This document shows, piece by piece, positions 34,739-43,082 of a stretch of 64,000 nucleotides of DNA. The stretch is from Mesobacillus subterraneus (lineage in GTDB: Bacteria; Bacillota; Bacilli; Bacillales; Cytobacillaceae). The stretch spans positions 2,232,001-2,296,000 of the forward strand of contig NZ_CP129019.1 in the NCBI RefSeq assembly GCF_020524355.2. Reading direction: 5' to 3'. Position numbers and translations under genes: made by a program. The stretch's first letter is position 1. Each line of letters opens with the position of its first letter. The notes below the pieces were generated by a model that saw only the letters and a program-made list of their open reading frames with translations, had not been told where the DNA came from and made no database searches.

Positions 34739-34894
34739 ATGAAATCCAATTTTCAAACAAAAACAATCCAAAAGAAGTATAAGGAAAAAGTCAGCAAGAA
34801 GTCGAAAAAAGCAGACTCCCCTTTATGGGTCAATATAATTGCTGTTCTAGTAATTGTCCTATTCATCTTAAATCTGTACATCGATTGGTTATAA
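34739..34894 (+). CDS. Small single-pass membrane protein, 51 residues
   Basis: ATG with GGGGTG 8 nt upstream. A lysine-rich N-terminal half (FQTKTIQKKYKEKVSKKSKK) is followed by one membrane helix (WVNIIAVLVIVLFILNLYI). Positive-inside rule puts the N terminus in the cytoplasm. No family recognised. A second tiny membrane ORF begins 18 nt downstream. Confidence 0.65.
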   Translation: MKSNFQTKTIQKKYKEKVSKKSKKADSPLWVNIIAVLVIVLFILNLYIDWL

Positions 34895-34912
34895 ACAAGC
34901 TGAGGATTAATT

Positions 34913-34996
34913 ATGTTGTGGTTAGCACTGTTGTCCCAGTTCATTTTGTTGGTTCCCATCGCATATTTATTTGGATTGAAAAAAAGGAACCAGTGA
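34913..34996 (+). CDS. Putative membrane microprotein, 27 residues
   Basis: ATG with TGAGGA upstream; MLWLALLSQFILLVPIAYLF forms one membrane helix with a short basic tail. Downstream of the 51-residue gene and probably on its mRNA. The tail crosses a run of seven A, so with a one-base indel it would extend by about ten residues. Possibly real, unproven. Confidence 0.4.
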   Translation: MLWLALLSQFILLVPIAYLFGLKKRNQ

Positions 34997-35114
34997 TCCG
35001 AAATTCATTTCAGAAAAATCATCGAGTTGAACAAGCTCAATCCCTGCATGATGAGTCATTCGTTTCCCAGGCGAAAATGGTTCAACTCTCAGCCAATAAG
35101 TTTTTTGCAACGAA

Positions 35115-35478
35115 CAAAAAGCGCAAGCGCCTCGTTCAGCCCCGACAAGCGCTGGAGGGCCGACCGGTGAAGTCGTTCTTTGACTTCACCTGAGCGGACC
35201 GAAACTGAAATGTATAGCCGACTGTTCAGAAACGCAGAAAACTGGAGACTCCGACAAAGAAGCGCTTTTTGCTTCTGCCGGCGGAGTTGAAGTTTCGGAG
35301 TTTCTAGGAGGCGACACTAGACAATTCGAAATGCGGAGGCGACTGCCCAACTCCGACAAGCGTTGGAGGGCCTGACAGTGAAGTCGATCTTTGACTTCAT
35401 TGGCAGGACCGAAACGTCTCGAGGAGTTAGGAGCCGCAGCAGGACAAGCGACTCGAGGGGCTAGGCGCTGGAGCTGGA
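35115..35478. repeat. Composite hairpin-rich interspersed repeat, copy C
   Basis: The fullest copy. Order: GCGCAAGCGCC lead, GTGAAGTC/GACTTCAC hairpin module, nested hairpin block (AGAAGC-GCTTTT-GCTTCT inside CTCCG/CGGAG), a second copy of the first module with the GACTTCATTGGCAGGACCG variant seen in copy A, one CGTCTCGAGGAG unit, and the CGACTCGAGGGG tail. The modules recombine in different order in copies A and B. Non-coding. Confidence 0.8.
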
Positions 35479-35526
35479 TTTAAAAAATACATGTAGTTTT
35501 CCACACTAAATAATTTTATAAACAAC

Positions 35527-35555
35527 AAAAAAAAGCATCGAGATTGATGCTTTTT
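35527..35555 (-). terminator. Terminator of the DUF1450 gene
   Basis: AAAAAAGCATCGA / TTGATGCTTTTT hairpin at the stop codon of the minus-strand gene. Confidence 0.9.
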
Positions 35556-35821
35556 CAGTCTATATATTCAGCCAATTTTTTAAGCAACTCATCAGAATTC
35601 TCTGCACTTACAAAATCGCCATTCACCATTGCATACGGTGATATACTGCATTCCTTGCACCTGCTCTGACATTCGAATTCGTTGTGTATTACATTTTTGC
35701 GGCTCAGGAAATCATTATATGCAGCATAACTCTCTTCCTGTAAAAACTGCTCCAAATTACGCTGGCAGAATTCAATCTTCACTTTCTTTTGCTTTGAAAA
35801 AAGCTTCTGGATTACATTCAT
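35555..35821 (-). CDS. DUF1450 family protein (YuzB-like)
   Basis: 88 residues with a five-cysteine pattern: EFCQRN near the N terminus and ECQSRCKECSISPYAMVNGD in the middle, characteristic of DUF1450. These small bacillary proteins are thought to be redox- or metal-binding; nothing is established. Its ATG overlaps the stop of the upstream DUF3817 gene. Confidence 0.85.
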   Translation of the reverse strand: MNVIQKLFSKQKKVKIEFCQRNLEQFLQEESYAAYNDFLSRKNVIHNEFECQSRCKECSISPYAMVNGDFVSAENSDELLKKLAEYID

Positions 35822-36129
35822 TATGAAACTTCCTTTACCGAAAAAGTCTGCTGTAAAAAGCGATCCAAAACCATATGACCAAAAGGAATGAACGCAGCTG
35901 CCAACCCACTAACTGCCCATAACAACGACCATCGGATCTTAAATGTCGTATATATAATCATAAGCACATAAAAAACGAATAAAAACCCATGCAAAGAACC
36001 TACGAACCGAACAGCCTCAGGAAAACCAGCCCAATATTTAAGCGGCATTGCGATGAACACAAGCACCAGCAATGATCCACCCTCAATCAATCCCATCATA
36101 AGAAAACGGCTGATAGCTGTATTTTGCAT
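35821..36129 (-). CDS. DUF3817 membrane protein (YdzA-like)
   Basis: 102 residues, three membrane helices, with the family block EAVRFVGSLHGFLFVFYVL and the end AAFIPFGHMVLDRFL. Function unknown. The ATG at 36129 has AGTAGG 9 nt upstream. Overlaps DUF1450 by one base, so the two are co-translated. Confidence 0.85.
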   Translation of the reverse strand: MQNTAISRFLMMGLIEGGSLLVLVFIAMPLKYWAGFPEAVRFVGSLHGFLFVFYVLMIIYTTFKIRWSLLWAVSGLAAAFIPFGHMVLDRFLQQTFSVKEVS

Positions 36130-36248
36130 ACTAAACACCTACTTCCCAACGAAGAAATTATATCATTTTTTTCGAATCACTAAAAATACTAAATTCTAGC
36201 ATACACCCAGCTGTGGAAATAAAATATAAATAGAAGGGGTGATTTGAA

Positions 36249-37004
36249 ATGATTATCCATGAACGAAAGGATGAATTCGTCATGGTTACCCAGCATGACC
36301 ATGCACTGGTTTCTCGGGACGCTGCACAATTCTGGAGAGATGATTATTTCCTCGGAATCGAGAGGAAAGATTCGGTGGTACTCGCCGTACGAGAACACGA
36401 TCGGTGCTGGATTGAGCCAGACGAAGAACCAATATGGAATGAACAAACTCAGCAGCCTTACTCCTTTACGGATTATCCAGGGCGGCCGAAGCTTTCATTT
36501 TACAAAAAGGGAATTGACGAAGTCGCGGAGTTGGATCTTTATGCCGGCCTCCTGTGCAGCTTGCACTATGCATCATTTCTTAAGAATGCCACGAGTGCAA
36601 TCGGTAAGAATTTTTGGAACGAGGAACACCTGAGACAGCAAGTTTTGCTACAGGAAATAGGAATCGAAAAAGACGAACTGCTTTCCTTCCATTTAAAACT
36701 ATTAAAATTCTGCGATAACCTGTCATTGTATATTTGCCTGAATCAACCTGGAATACCGAAAGAACGGGAGCACTATTTTTACCGAGATGGCTTCCCGCAG
36801 AAATTTTCATTTGCCAACAACCAGCCTATCAATGCAGAGTATCTTGACCAACAAACTGTATCCTTATCCATTTCACCCTTCAAGGAAAAACTTCATGTCA
36901 CACTGCCCTATAAAGCCGTTAATAAGGCGATCATCAAAGAAAATGGATTGGCTGCCGCTTATCAACACAGCCCTGTTTTATGGAGAGAAGTAGCATTTAT
37001 ATGA
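36249..37004 (+). CDS. DUF3891 family protein
   Basis: 251 residues, soluble. The start MIIHERKDEFVMVTQHDHAL and the helical core (ELDLYAGLLCSLHYASFL) match DUF3891, which has conserved His/Asp residues reminiscent of HD-type metal sites (QHDH, REHD). Enzymatic role unproven. AGAAGGGGTG precedes the ATG. Monocistronic with terminator. Confidence 0.8.
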   Translation: MIIHERKDEFVMVTQHDHALVSRDAAQFWRDDYFLGIERKDSVVLAVREHDRCWIEPDEEPIWNEQTQQPYSFTDYPGRPKLSFYKKGIDEVAELDLYAGLLCSLHYASFLKNATSAIGKNFWNEEHLRQQVLLQEIGIEKDELLSFHLKLLKFCDNLSLYICLNQPGIPKEREHYFYRDGFPQKFSFANNQPINAEYLDQQTVSLSISPFKEKLHVTLPYKAVNKAIIKENGLAAAYQHSPVLWREVAFI

Positions 37005-37009
37005 ATGCG

Positions 37010-37044
37010 ATCCGTACGGAAAGCAACACCGTGCGGATTTTTTA
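37010..37044 (+). terminator. Terminator of the DUF3891 gene
   Basis: ATCCGTACGG / CCGTGCGGAT stem followed by six T residues. Confidence 0.85.
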
Positions 37045-37173
37045 TTACATCAACTTATCTATTTGTCAGCAGATTTTTAAACAACTGTAATCAAATCTTA
37101 CCAGGATTGAAATCTAACTATGGGATAATGACAACTTCACAATTAGGATGGGATGGATGTTGGTGGTGTTAAA

Positions 37174-38103
37174 ATGGCATTAAAAAGGAAAAAAGTAAGA
37201 TGGAGCCGAGTATTGATGGTCCTTTTGATAATTGGGATATTTATGGTTGGTCTGAATACGATATTTCAATACATAGAAGGAACTTATAAAGCTTTAAATC
37301 AACCATTTAAAAAAGCTGAAGCAGAGTCGTTTCACGGTGAAAAGGATACTAGAAAGGAAATAAACGTTCTTTTATTAGGAAGCGACTCTCGTGGAGAGAC
37401 AAATGCCCGAACGGATACAATCATGGTTGCCCATTACAACCCTGAGTCTAACAATGTAAAACTGATATCTTTAATGCGCGATATGTATGTCGCCATCCCT
37501 GGACATGGGCAGCAAAAATTAAATGCAGCCTACTCCCTTGGTGGAACTGAATTACTGAGGCAAACGATTAAAACGAATTTTGGCTTAGACATCCATCATT
37601 ATGCGATCGTTGATTTTAAAGGCTTCGAAAAAGCGGTCGACCTCCTCATTCCAGATGGAATAGAAGTGGACATACCTTATGAAATGTCCGATGGAATTGG
37701 TATGACATTGGAAAAAGGAACCCAAAAGCTGCATGGAGAGGAACTGCTGGGATACGTACGTTTCCGCCAGGACCGGCTAAGTGATTTCGGACGAGTCCAG
37801 CGACAGCAAGAAGTGATTTCAAAATTAAAAGAAGAAGCCGTAAGTCTTAACAGCGTAACCAAGCTGCCTGAAATGCTGGATGTTTTACAAACACACATTG
37901 ATACGAATATCGACTCCCCGACGCTTTTAGCCATCGGAAAAGACGTATTGACTAATCAAGGCGGAGAAATACAAACAATACGGATTCCTGAAGATGGCAG
38001 CTTTGAAAACACACGCCAAGACAAAATTGGCGAAGTGTTGGAAGTGGATTTTGATCAGAATAAGGATGCTCTAGAAGAATTTTTGAAGAGTGATTTAAAT
38101 TAG
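37174..38103 (+). CDS. LCP family cell wall transferase (LytR-CpsA-Psr)
   Basis: 309 residues. Cytoplasmic basic N terminus, one membrane helix (about 13-30), then the LCP domain with LLLGSDSRGETNARTDTIMV, the arginine in SLMRDMYVAIP, and VRFRQDRLSDFGRVQRQQEV near the end. LCP enzymes attach wall teichoic acids or other glycopolymers to peptidoglycan from undecaprenyl-pyrophosphate donors. The metal and pyrophosphate-binding Asp/Arg residues are all present. Start at 37174 after GGTGGTG. Monocistronic. Confidence 0.93.
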   Translation: MALKRKKVRWSRVLMVLLIIGIFMVGLNTIFQYIEGTYKALNQPFKKAEAESFHGEKDTRKEINVLLLGSDSRGETNARTDTIMVAHYNPESNNVKLISLMRDMYVAIPGHGQQKLNAAYSLGGTELLRQTIKTNFGLDIHHYAIVDFKGFEKAVDLLIPDGIEVDIPYEMSDGIGMTLEKGTQKLHGEELLGYVRFRQDRLSDFGRVQRQQEVISKLKEEAVSLNSVTKLPEMLDVLQTHIDTNIDSPTLLAIGKDVLTNQGGEIQTIRIPEDGSFENTRQDKIGEVLEVDFDQNKDALEEFLKSDLN

Positions 38104-38115
38104 TCAGCCTTTTAA

Positions 38116-38149
38116 AAATGCCTTGCTCATTGGTGGGAGCAAGGCATTT
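38116..38149 (+). terminator. Terminator of the LCP gene
   Basis: AAATGCCTTGCTC / GGAGCAAGGCATTT hairpin just past the stop codon. Confidence 0.85.
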
Positions 38150-38219
38150 AATCATTCTATTAAATCCAAAGTCTAATACAGTATCTATATATATAAACAT
38201 CCATAACTTTGCATTTCCA

Positions 38220-39338
38220 CTACTTTATTTTTTCAATTTCTTTCACTTTGGCTTTTCCTGGCTTCGATCCGATGATGGTACCGTCTATCGTAGCCCGGAT
38301 TTTATCACCAAGTTGGTAATCTTCAACAGCAACACCTTCTAATTCGGTAAAATCAAATACAAATGAATTCAAATCCATCTGCTTTATTTCGTCTTTCATC
38401 CATTCATAATCCAGCTTATTTAATTCTTCTCCAATTAACAGGTTGTTGTCTTTCCGTTCTAGCACATAGCCTTGAACGATTACTTCTGGATTTTCTGCTT
38501 GTTCCTGCTCAGATTGTGCGATAATGTAATTTGCAATCTCTGAAAACTTCAGCCCATCAAGGCTTTCATCACATTGCTTCCAGGTAAGTTCCTGCTGCCC
38601 TCCATTTATATACACCATTAAATTGTACTGTATCGCGTTAGGGCGATCACATGTTGTAACGAGCTCTTTTTCACCCAAGTAATTTGCAAAGACTAGCTTT
38701 TTATACAGCTCTTGCTTCACATTCTCTGCCATCTGAAACGATTCAGTCGTACCGTTTTCTTTTATGACCTCGTTAGTTTTCGTGTTAATTTCATTTTCTA
38801 GATTTTCTCCATACTTTAGGTTAATTTCAAACAAATCCTGTTGGCTCATATTATATTCAATTTCTATGATTTCCTCCATCCCATAAGGGCCTTCTTTACA
38901 ATCAGTTGCTATGAAGGAGGTATTGGTAGGATTCACTTCTTCTATCAATTGGCCACAGTTAATCGTTTGAATCTCCCCACTCCCATACGCATCACGAGTA
39001 TTATCAGTCTTTACCTCAAGAGATTCTCCATCGAATTTCAAATCCTTTACAATGGGATCCCCTTCAATCGTATAGAACACAATCCGTAAATCAGAAGGCA
39101 CCCCACTCTTCATATCTTTATAAAAACGCTGCATCCTTTCAATCCCATCAATGCCTCCATGAGTATTCAAGACATCAACGTCCTTCACACCCTTTACATA
39201 AGGTTGAGGGTTTCCTTCACCTGTAGATTGAGGTTCTCTATTGCCATTAGGACTCCCATTTTCGTTAACTTCCGCATTACAGGAAGCTAGCACAATGATT
39301 AATACAAAATAAAAAAGGAAGCTCGATATTTTTTTCAT
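38220..39338 (-). CDS. Lipoprotein with DUF4362 and DUF3221 domains
   Basis: 372 residues. Lipobox VLASC (Cys at about 20), a low-complexity Asn/Gly/Pro linker, a DUF4362 domain (about 48-130, with VLNTHGGIDGIERMQRFYKD), a middle region of unknown type, and a C-terminal DUF3221-like OB domain (about 285-365, VIVQGYVLERKDNNLLI). Both domains are common in bacillary surface lipoproteins of unknown function. Start at 39338, with GAGGG upstream. Confidence 0.75.
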   Translation of the reverse strand: MKKISSFLFYFVLIIVLASCNAEVNENGSPNGNREPQSTGEGNPQPYVKGVKDVDVLNTHGGIDGIERMQRFYKDMKSGVPSDLRIVFYTIEGDPIVKDLKFDGESLEVKTDNTRDAYGSGEIQTINCGQLIEEVNPTNTSFIATDCKEGPYGMEEIIEIEYNMSQQDLFEINLKYGENLENEINTKTNEVIKENGTTESFQMAENVKQELYKKLVFANYLGEKELVTTCDRPNAIQYNLMVYINGGQQELTWKQCDESLDGLKFSEIANYIIAQSEQEQAENPEVIVQGYVLERKDNNLLIGEELNKLDYEWMKDEIKQMDLNSFVFDFTELEGVAVEDYQLGDKIRATIDGTIIGSKPGKAKVKEIEKIK

Positions 39339-39577
39339 TTGACCCTCACATCCATTCATTAATTAGACCTAATTTGTATACAAATAGTACCATTTAATAA
39401 ATAGACGAATCTATCGAGAAAACGTCACAATGTTGGATTACAATAATGGCGATTTGTAATCCTATGTACTGATCCTTTTAACAACTTAAATGAACGGTTA
39501 AAAAGGGATTGTTTAAAAAATTTAGTATTTTCTTAATCATGTTAAAATATAGTTATCAATTATTTAGGAGGAAAACC

Positions 39578-40570
39578 ATGAAAAGAAATAAGTTAGTTAT
39601 TGTAGGAGTAGGCTATGTTGGTTCTTATGTTCTGGCAGATGCCATGAAATTAGGACTTTTTGCGGAAATAGCTGTCATTGATATAGATAAAGAAATAGCT
39701 TATGGCGAAGCTCTTGATCAAGAACATGCAACCGCTCTAACATATATGTCAAATACAAAGGTACATGCTGGAGATTATTCCGAATGTGTGGATGCAGATG
39801 TGATTATCTGTGCTGCTGGTCCCAGCATGATAAAAAGTGATGAAGATGCGATGCCGGACAGAGCGCAATTAGCTGTTGTCAATTCTGAGGTAATACGTGA
39901 AGTGATGACTGGAATTACTAAAAATACGAAAGATGCCATCATTATTCTAATAACAAATCCTTTAGATACCATGGTGTACATAGCAGAAAATGAATTCGAC
40001 TATCCGAAGGGGCGCATATTCGGAACCGGAACTATGCTTGATTCTGCACGACTTCGTAAAATAATTGCTACTAATTATGACATCGATCCAAAAAGTGTAA
40101 CAGGCTATATGATGGGCGAACACGGACACACAGCTTTCCCAGTATTAAGCCGCTTAAGTGTGCAAGGATTTGGTGAAAAAGAATTAGATCAAGTTTTTCA
40201 AGGAAAAGAACCATTAAGCAGGGACGTTTTGAAAAAACAAGTTGTAAAGGCAGCCTTTGATGTTTTAAATGGGAAAGGCTGGACAAATGCAGGTGTAGCC
40301 CAAGCTGCTATTACACTAGCAAAGGCTGTTATGCTAGATGAACGCAGTGTATATCCAGTGTCCACAACGTTACATGGACAATATGGATACGATGGAGATG
40401 TTGCATTAAGTATGCCATGTATCATCGGGAGAAATGGCGTAGAAAAACAATTAGAAATTACTCTCGACTCGCAAGAACTTGAATGGCTGAATCAATCAGC
40501 GGAATATATTAAAGAAGCGATGAAAGTTGCAAAGACAGGCAGAAATCATAATTCTAAAATTCCAGATTGA
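39578..40570 (+). CDS. L-lactate/L-2-hydroxyacid dehydrogenase family protein
   Basis: 330 residues. NAD-binding GVGYVGSYV, the substrate arginine loop MPDRAQL, TNPLDT, and the catalytic histidine in MGEHGHTAFPVLS. The residue after GEHG is His where lactate dehydrogenases usually have Asp, and the segment VLNGKGWTNAGVAQAAITLA resembles L-2-hydroxyisocaproate dehydrogenases. A wider 2-oxoacid range than pyruvate is therefore likely (inference). ATTTAGGAGG precedes the ATG at 39578; the open frame extends upstream without ribosome binding site. Confidence 0.85.
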   Translation: MKRNKLVIVGVGYVGSYVLADAMKLGLFAEIAVIDIDKEIAYGEALDQEHATALTYMSNTKVHAGDYSECVDADVIICAAGPSMIKSDEDAMPDRAQLAVVNSEVIREVMTGITKNTKDAIIILITNPLDTMVYIAENEFDYPKGRIFGTGTMLDSARLRKIIATNYDIDPKSVTGYMMGEHGHTAFPVLSRLSVQGFGEKELDQVFQGKEPLSRDVLKKQVVKAAFDVLNGKGWTNAGVAQAAITLAKAVMLDERSVYPVSTTLHGQYGYDGDVALSMPCIIGRNGVEKQLEITLDSQELEWLNQSAEYIKEAMKVAKTGRNHNSKIPD

Positions 40571-40592
40571 TTTGTATAACTTCCATTTTTTT

Positions 40593-40624
40593 GACGAACA
40601 GGATTTGTACTGTTCGTCTTTTTA
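40593..40624 (+). terminator. Terminator of the dehydrogenase gene
   Basis: GACGAACAG / CTGTTCGTC stem followed by TTTTTAT. Confidence 0.9.
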
Positions 40625-40867
40625 TTTAGATTCTTACGGGAAAAATGTTAATCCCCACTACACGCTAGAATTAAAAAAGAAACTCCGCTTAAGTGTGCTT
40701 ACATAATTGAAGCACAGTTAACCAATCAGGAAACATCCCAAGTGATATCGATACCCTCGTATGTTCAGTTTTCAATGATCAGTAGCTATTAAATGAAACA
40801 CATCGACGTTGACCTTTTGTTTCTAATTAGACAAAAGCACTTCACAATACTCAACTTTCATTATCAT
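40625..40867. other. Intergenic space between dehydrogenase and selC
   Basis: About 240 bases, 340 counting to the tRNA, with no coding sequence, repeat array or selenium-pathway gene seen. Confidence 0.4.
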
Positions 40868-40897
40868 AATAAAAACCGCCCAGCATACTGAGCGGTT
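40868..40897 (-). terminator. Terminator of selC
   Basis: AACCGCCCAG / CTGAGCGGTT stem, 16 nt beyond the CCA end of the tRNA, followed by TTTTTATTATG in the minus direction. Confidence 0.85.
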
Positions 40898-40912
40898 ACT
40901 AAGTTATGTATT

Positions 40913-41009
40913 TGGCGGGACCGCCTGGGAATCGAACCCAGCTAACCACACACGGTGGTCACAAGCGGTTTTGAAGACCGTGGGGGACACCAGTACCCCA
41001 TTCAGCCCC
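40913..41009 (-). tRNA. selC: tRNA-Sec (anticodon UCA)
   Basis: 97-nt tRNA with encoded CCA. Acceptor GGGGCUGA pairs with GCGGUCCC (two G-U pairs, one mismatch at the base) and is followed by discriminator G and CCA. The D arm has a long stem with a 4-nt loop UGGU, a hallmark of tRNA-Sec. The anticodon loop CUUCAAA carries UCA (40972-40974), which reads UGA. A long variable arm (ACCAC / GUGGU) and a T arm CUGGG-UUCGAUU-CCCAG follow. Serine is charged by SerRS, converted by SelA with selenophosphate from SelD, and delivered by SelB. None of those genes is in the window. Confidence 0.93.
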
Positions 41010-41148
41010 ATTTTAAAGAACAAGGTCTATTATACTTACAAGCTGTTGATTTTACAAGAGTGTTACTCAAATTGTCACAAGACTTGTCTTCCATAGATGG
41101 CTGGTACTATAATAAGAAAAGATATTAGAAATGCGTGGGTGAAGGGTT

Positions 41149-41580
41149 ATGTATCAGCTTGAAGGTTGGTTTTTGTGGTTTATGATGTTTTGGGTCGTTG
41201 TATTGGTCGGCTTATTCGCAATAGGCGGATATTTTATGTTCCGCAAGTTTTTGAAAAAGCTGCCGAAGAACGACGGCAAATCAGATATGGACTGGGAAGA
41301 GTATTATGTGAATCAAACGCGGCATTTGTGGCATGATGAGCAGAAGGCACTGCTTGAAGATTTGGTCAGTCCTGTTCCTGAGTTATTCAGGGATGTGGCG
41401 AGACACAAAATCGCAGGCAAAATTGGTGAGATTGCCCTGAACGAAAAGGCGGACAAGATTACTCAGGAGCTTGTCATTCGCGGCTATATCCTCGCCACAC
41501 CAAAGCGTGACCATAAATTTTTGCGAAAGCGGCTTGCTGAAAAGCAAATCAGCACCGCACCATATGAGAGTTTGTTCTAA
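41149..41580 (+). CDS. DUF2621 family membrane-anchored protein
   Basis: 143 residues. One N-terminal membrane helix (about 9-30), then a soluble helical domain with DWEEYYVNQTRHLWHDEQKA and a basic C terminus. Matches DUF2621 proteins of bacilli, whose function is unknown. GGGTGAAGGG precedes the ATG. Divergent from selC, sharing a 140-bp promoter region. Confidence 0.8.
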   Translation: MYQLEGWFLWFMMFWVVVLVGLFAIGGYFMFRKFLKKLPKNDGKSDMDWEEYYVNQTRHLWHDEQKALLEDLVSPVPELFRDVARHKIAGKIGEIALNEKADKITQELVIRGYILATPKRDHKFLRKRLAEKQISTAPYESLF

Positions 41581-41608
41581 ACTGCCTTCTGATAAGGCAG
41601 TTTTTTTC
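41579..41608. terminator. Bidirectional terminator
   Basis: AAACTGCC / GGCAGTTT hairpin between convergent genes, with T runs on both sides. Confidence 0.85.
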
Positions 41609-42125
41609 ATGCCGTCTTTTTCCGTTTTTTGAAAAGCTTGAACACATCATCATTTTTAGTCAGGATGATGACCTTGTCTTTGTATGGCTTCATCAGTTTG
41701 ATTGCCTGCACCAGATTCGTTCCGTCATACTGATGGTTCCATTTTAACAAGCCAATCAACGTCTTCACATTCTCCTTTCGTGGAGAAGCAACCAATTTAA
41801 CTTTTCGCAGCATGAATCTCTTAATAATTCTCCAGTCACGCACATAGACATTCGTTTTTAGCACAAAAATATAATCAGCCTGACGGAAGCTATTCTCAAG
41901 CCAGCTATGATATACTCCCTCAATGATCCACTTTTCCTGCACAAGCACATTTTCCAGCTTTTCCGCCCTTTTTACCGGAGGGGTTTGCGATCCGAAATAT
42001 TCAGACTCATAATCCCAAAAGAAGTTGTCCAATTCATGCTTGGGCAGTCCCAACATTTTTGAAAGTTTCCCTGCTAAATATGATTTCCCGCTTCCGGGTC
42101 CACCAATAATATGTATTTTCGTCAC
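41607..42125 (-). CDS. FlaR-like P-loop kinase (DNA topology modulation family)
   Basis: 172 residues. Walker A GGPGSGKS (8-15), then an adenylate-kinase-like core with ELDNFFWDYES and the lid-type block WIIEGVYHSWLENSFRQADY. Annotated in bacilli as topology modulation protein FlaR or AAA family ATPase; likely a small-molecule or nucleotide kinase. Follows the 58-residue membrane gene by 18 nt. Confidence 0.8.
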   Translation of the reverse strand: MTKIHIIGGPGSGKSYLAGKLSKMLGLPKHELDNFFWDYESEYFGSQTPPVKRAEKLENVLVQEKWIIEGVYHSWLENSFRQADYIFVLKTNVYVRDWRIIKRFMLRKVKLVASPRKENVKTLIGLLKWNHQYDGTNLVQAIKLMKPYKDKVIILTKNDDVFKLFKKRKKTA

Positions 42126-42143
42126 TGTCTTCCACCCTGTTAA

Positions 42144-42320
42144 TTATTCTTTATCGAGATCATTGTCAAAAACTGATGGTGCCCGCTCTTCCTTAATCCC
42201 CAGATGGTTTTTGATTTTTGCCAAATCTTTGAGGATGATTCTTGTATTCAGCCAAGCTCCGACTGCCGCGAGAAAGGCAACAACCAGGATGACGATTAAC
42301 CAAATATTAATTACTACCAT
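42144..42320 (-). CDS. Small membrane protein, 58 residues
   Basis: One membrane helix (about 3-24, INIWLIVILVVAFLAAVGAW) and a charged tail with KDLAKIKNHLGIKEE. GAGGTGA precedes the ATG at 42320. Probably transcribed with the downstream FlaR-like kinase. No family recognised. Confidence 0.65.
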   Translation of the reverse strand: MVVINIWLIVILVVAFLAAVGAWLNTRIILKDLAKIKNHLGIKEERAPSVFDNDLDKE

Positions 42321-42406
42321 ACTACTCACCTCTGAAGCAATTTTACCACATTCTAACAGGCATTCGAGATAAAAAAATGATAGAATTCCTTAGGGAGGTA
42401 ATTTTT

Positions 42407-42697
42407 ATGATGGAAGTTGTCTTTTGGATTATTTTATATTTGTTGTTAATGATTATTTTTGTGAGGGCTATTTATAGTGTCATTAAGAAAAAACAGGTAC
42501 CGCTGGCTATGATTGCGATACTCATCATTATTTCGGTGCCAATGGTCAGTTTGATGAATAGTATCGACAGGCCGTTGGAGATGAGTGAATTCGAATTTCT
42601 AGCGAGAGAATTGAAGCAAGGCGCACTGTGGGCGATTTTTACAATTGCAGGGTATCTCTACCTGCTTGTTTGGCTCATCCTTTCGTTAAAAAAATAA
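42407..42697 (+). CDS. Hypothetical membrane protein, 96 residues
   Basis: Three hydrophobic segments (about 3-20, 28-46 and 72-93) separated by charged loops. AGGGAGG lies 8 nt before the ATG at 42407; the longer open frame from 42377 lacks a site. No family recognised. Followed by a terminator. Confidence 0.65.
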   Translation: MMEVVFWIILYLLLMIIFVRAIYSVIKKKQVPLAMIAILIIISVPMVSLMNSIDRPLEMSEFEFLARELKQGALWAIFTIAGYLYLLVWLILSLKK

Positions 42698-42722
42698 CGA
42701 GTTTCAGTTGCTGAAACTCGTT
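42696..42722. terminator. Bidirectional terminator
   Basis: AACGAGTTTCAG / CTGAAACTCGTT perfect 12-bp stem between convergent small membrane-protein genes. Confidence 0.85.
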
Positions 42723-42724
42723 CC

Positions 42725-42946
42725 TCATTTCCTAAATCTTCTCCGTCTAAAATATTCGCCGTTCCGCATTGCCTTTGCCTCTACCACATTTCCAACTATT
42801 AATAAAACGACTCCAATTGCGATCAAACTAAACATTAACGTTGGAGAAATGGTCACAATATATCCCATCCCCTTCATGAACATTGGAACTAGGAAAACGG
42901 CTAGACCCACAGTTTTTAATAAAATGGCATAAACCTTCAATGACAT
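42725..42946 (-). CDS. Small membrane protein, 73 residues
   Basis: Two membrane helices (about 5-24 and 32-53) and a strongly basic C terminus (GEYFRRRRFRK). GGAGGAG precedes the ATG at 42946. No family recognised. Confidence 0.65.
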   Translation of the reverse strand: MSLKVYAILLKTVGLAVFLVPMFMKGMGYIVTISPTLMFSLIAIGVVLLIVGNVVEAKAMRNGEYFRRRRFRK

Positions 42947-43082
42947 CTCGACTCCTCCTGACTGAATCAAGTGGTCTTATCATTGTATTCAGCCAAGCTT
43001 GTCACAATTCACAAAAAATTCAATATCTTCATTTCAGTAAAATAGTATGATTAAGTAGAATAAAATCGGAAGGAAGATGCAT

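Noticed and set aside
34825..35193. 122-residue ORF overlapping the small membrane genes
   Set aside because: It runs out of frame through the 51-residue gene and into repeat C; a shadow frame.
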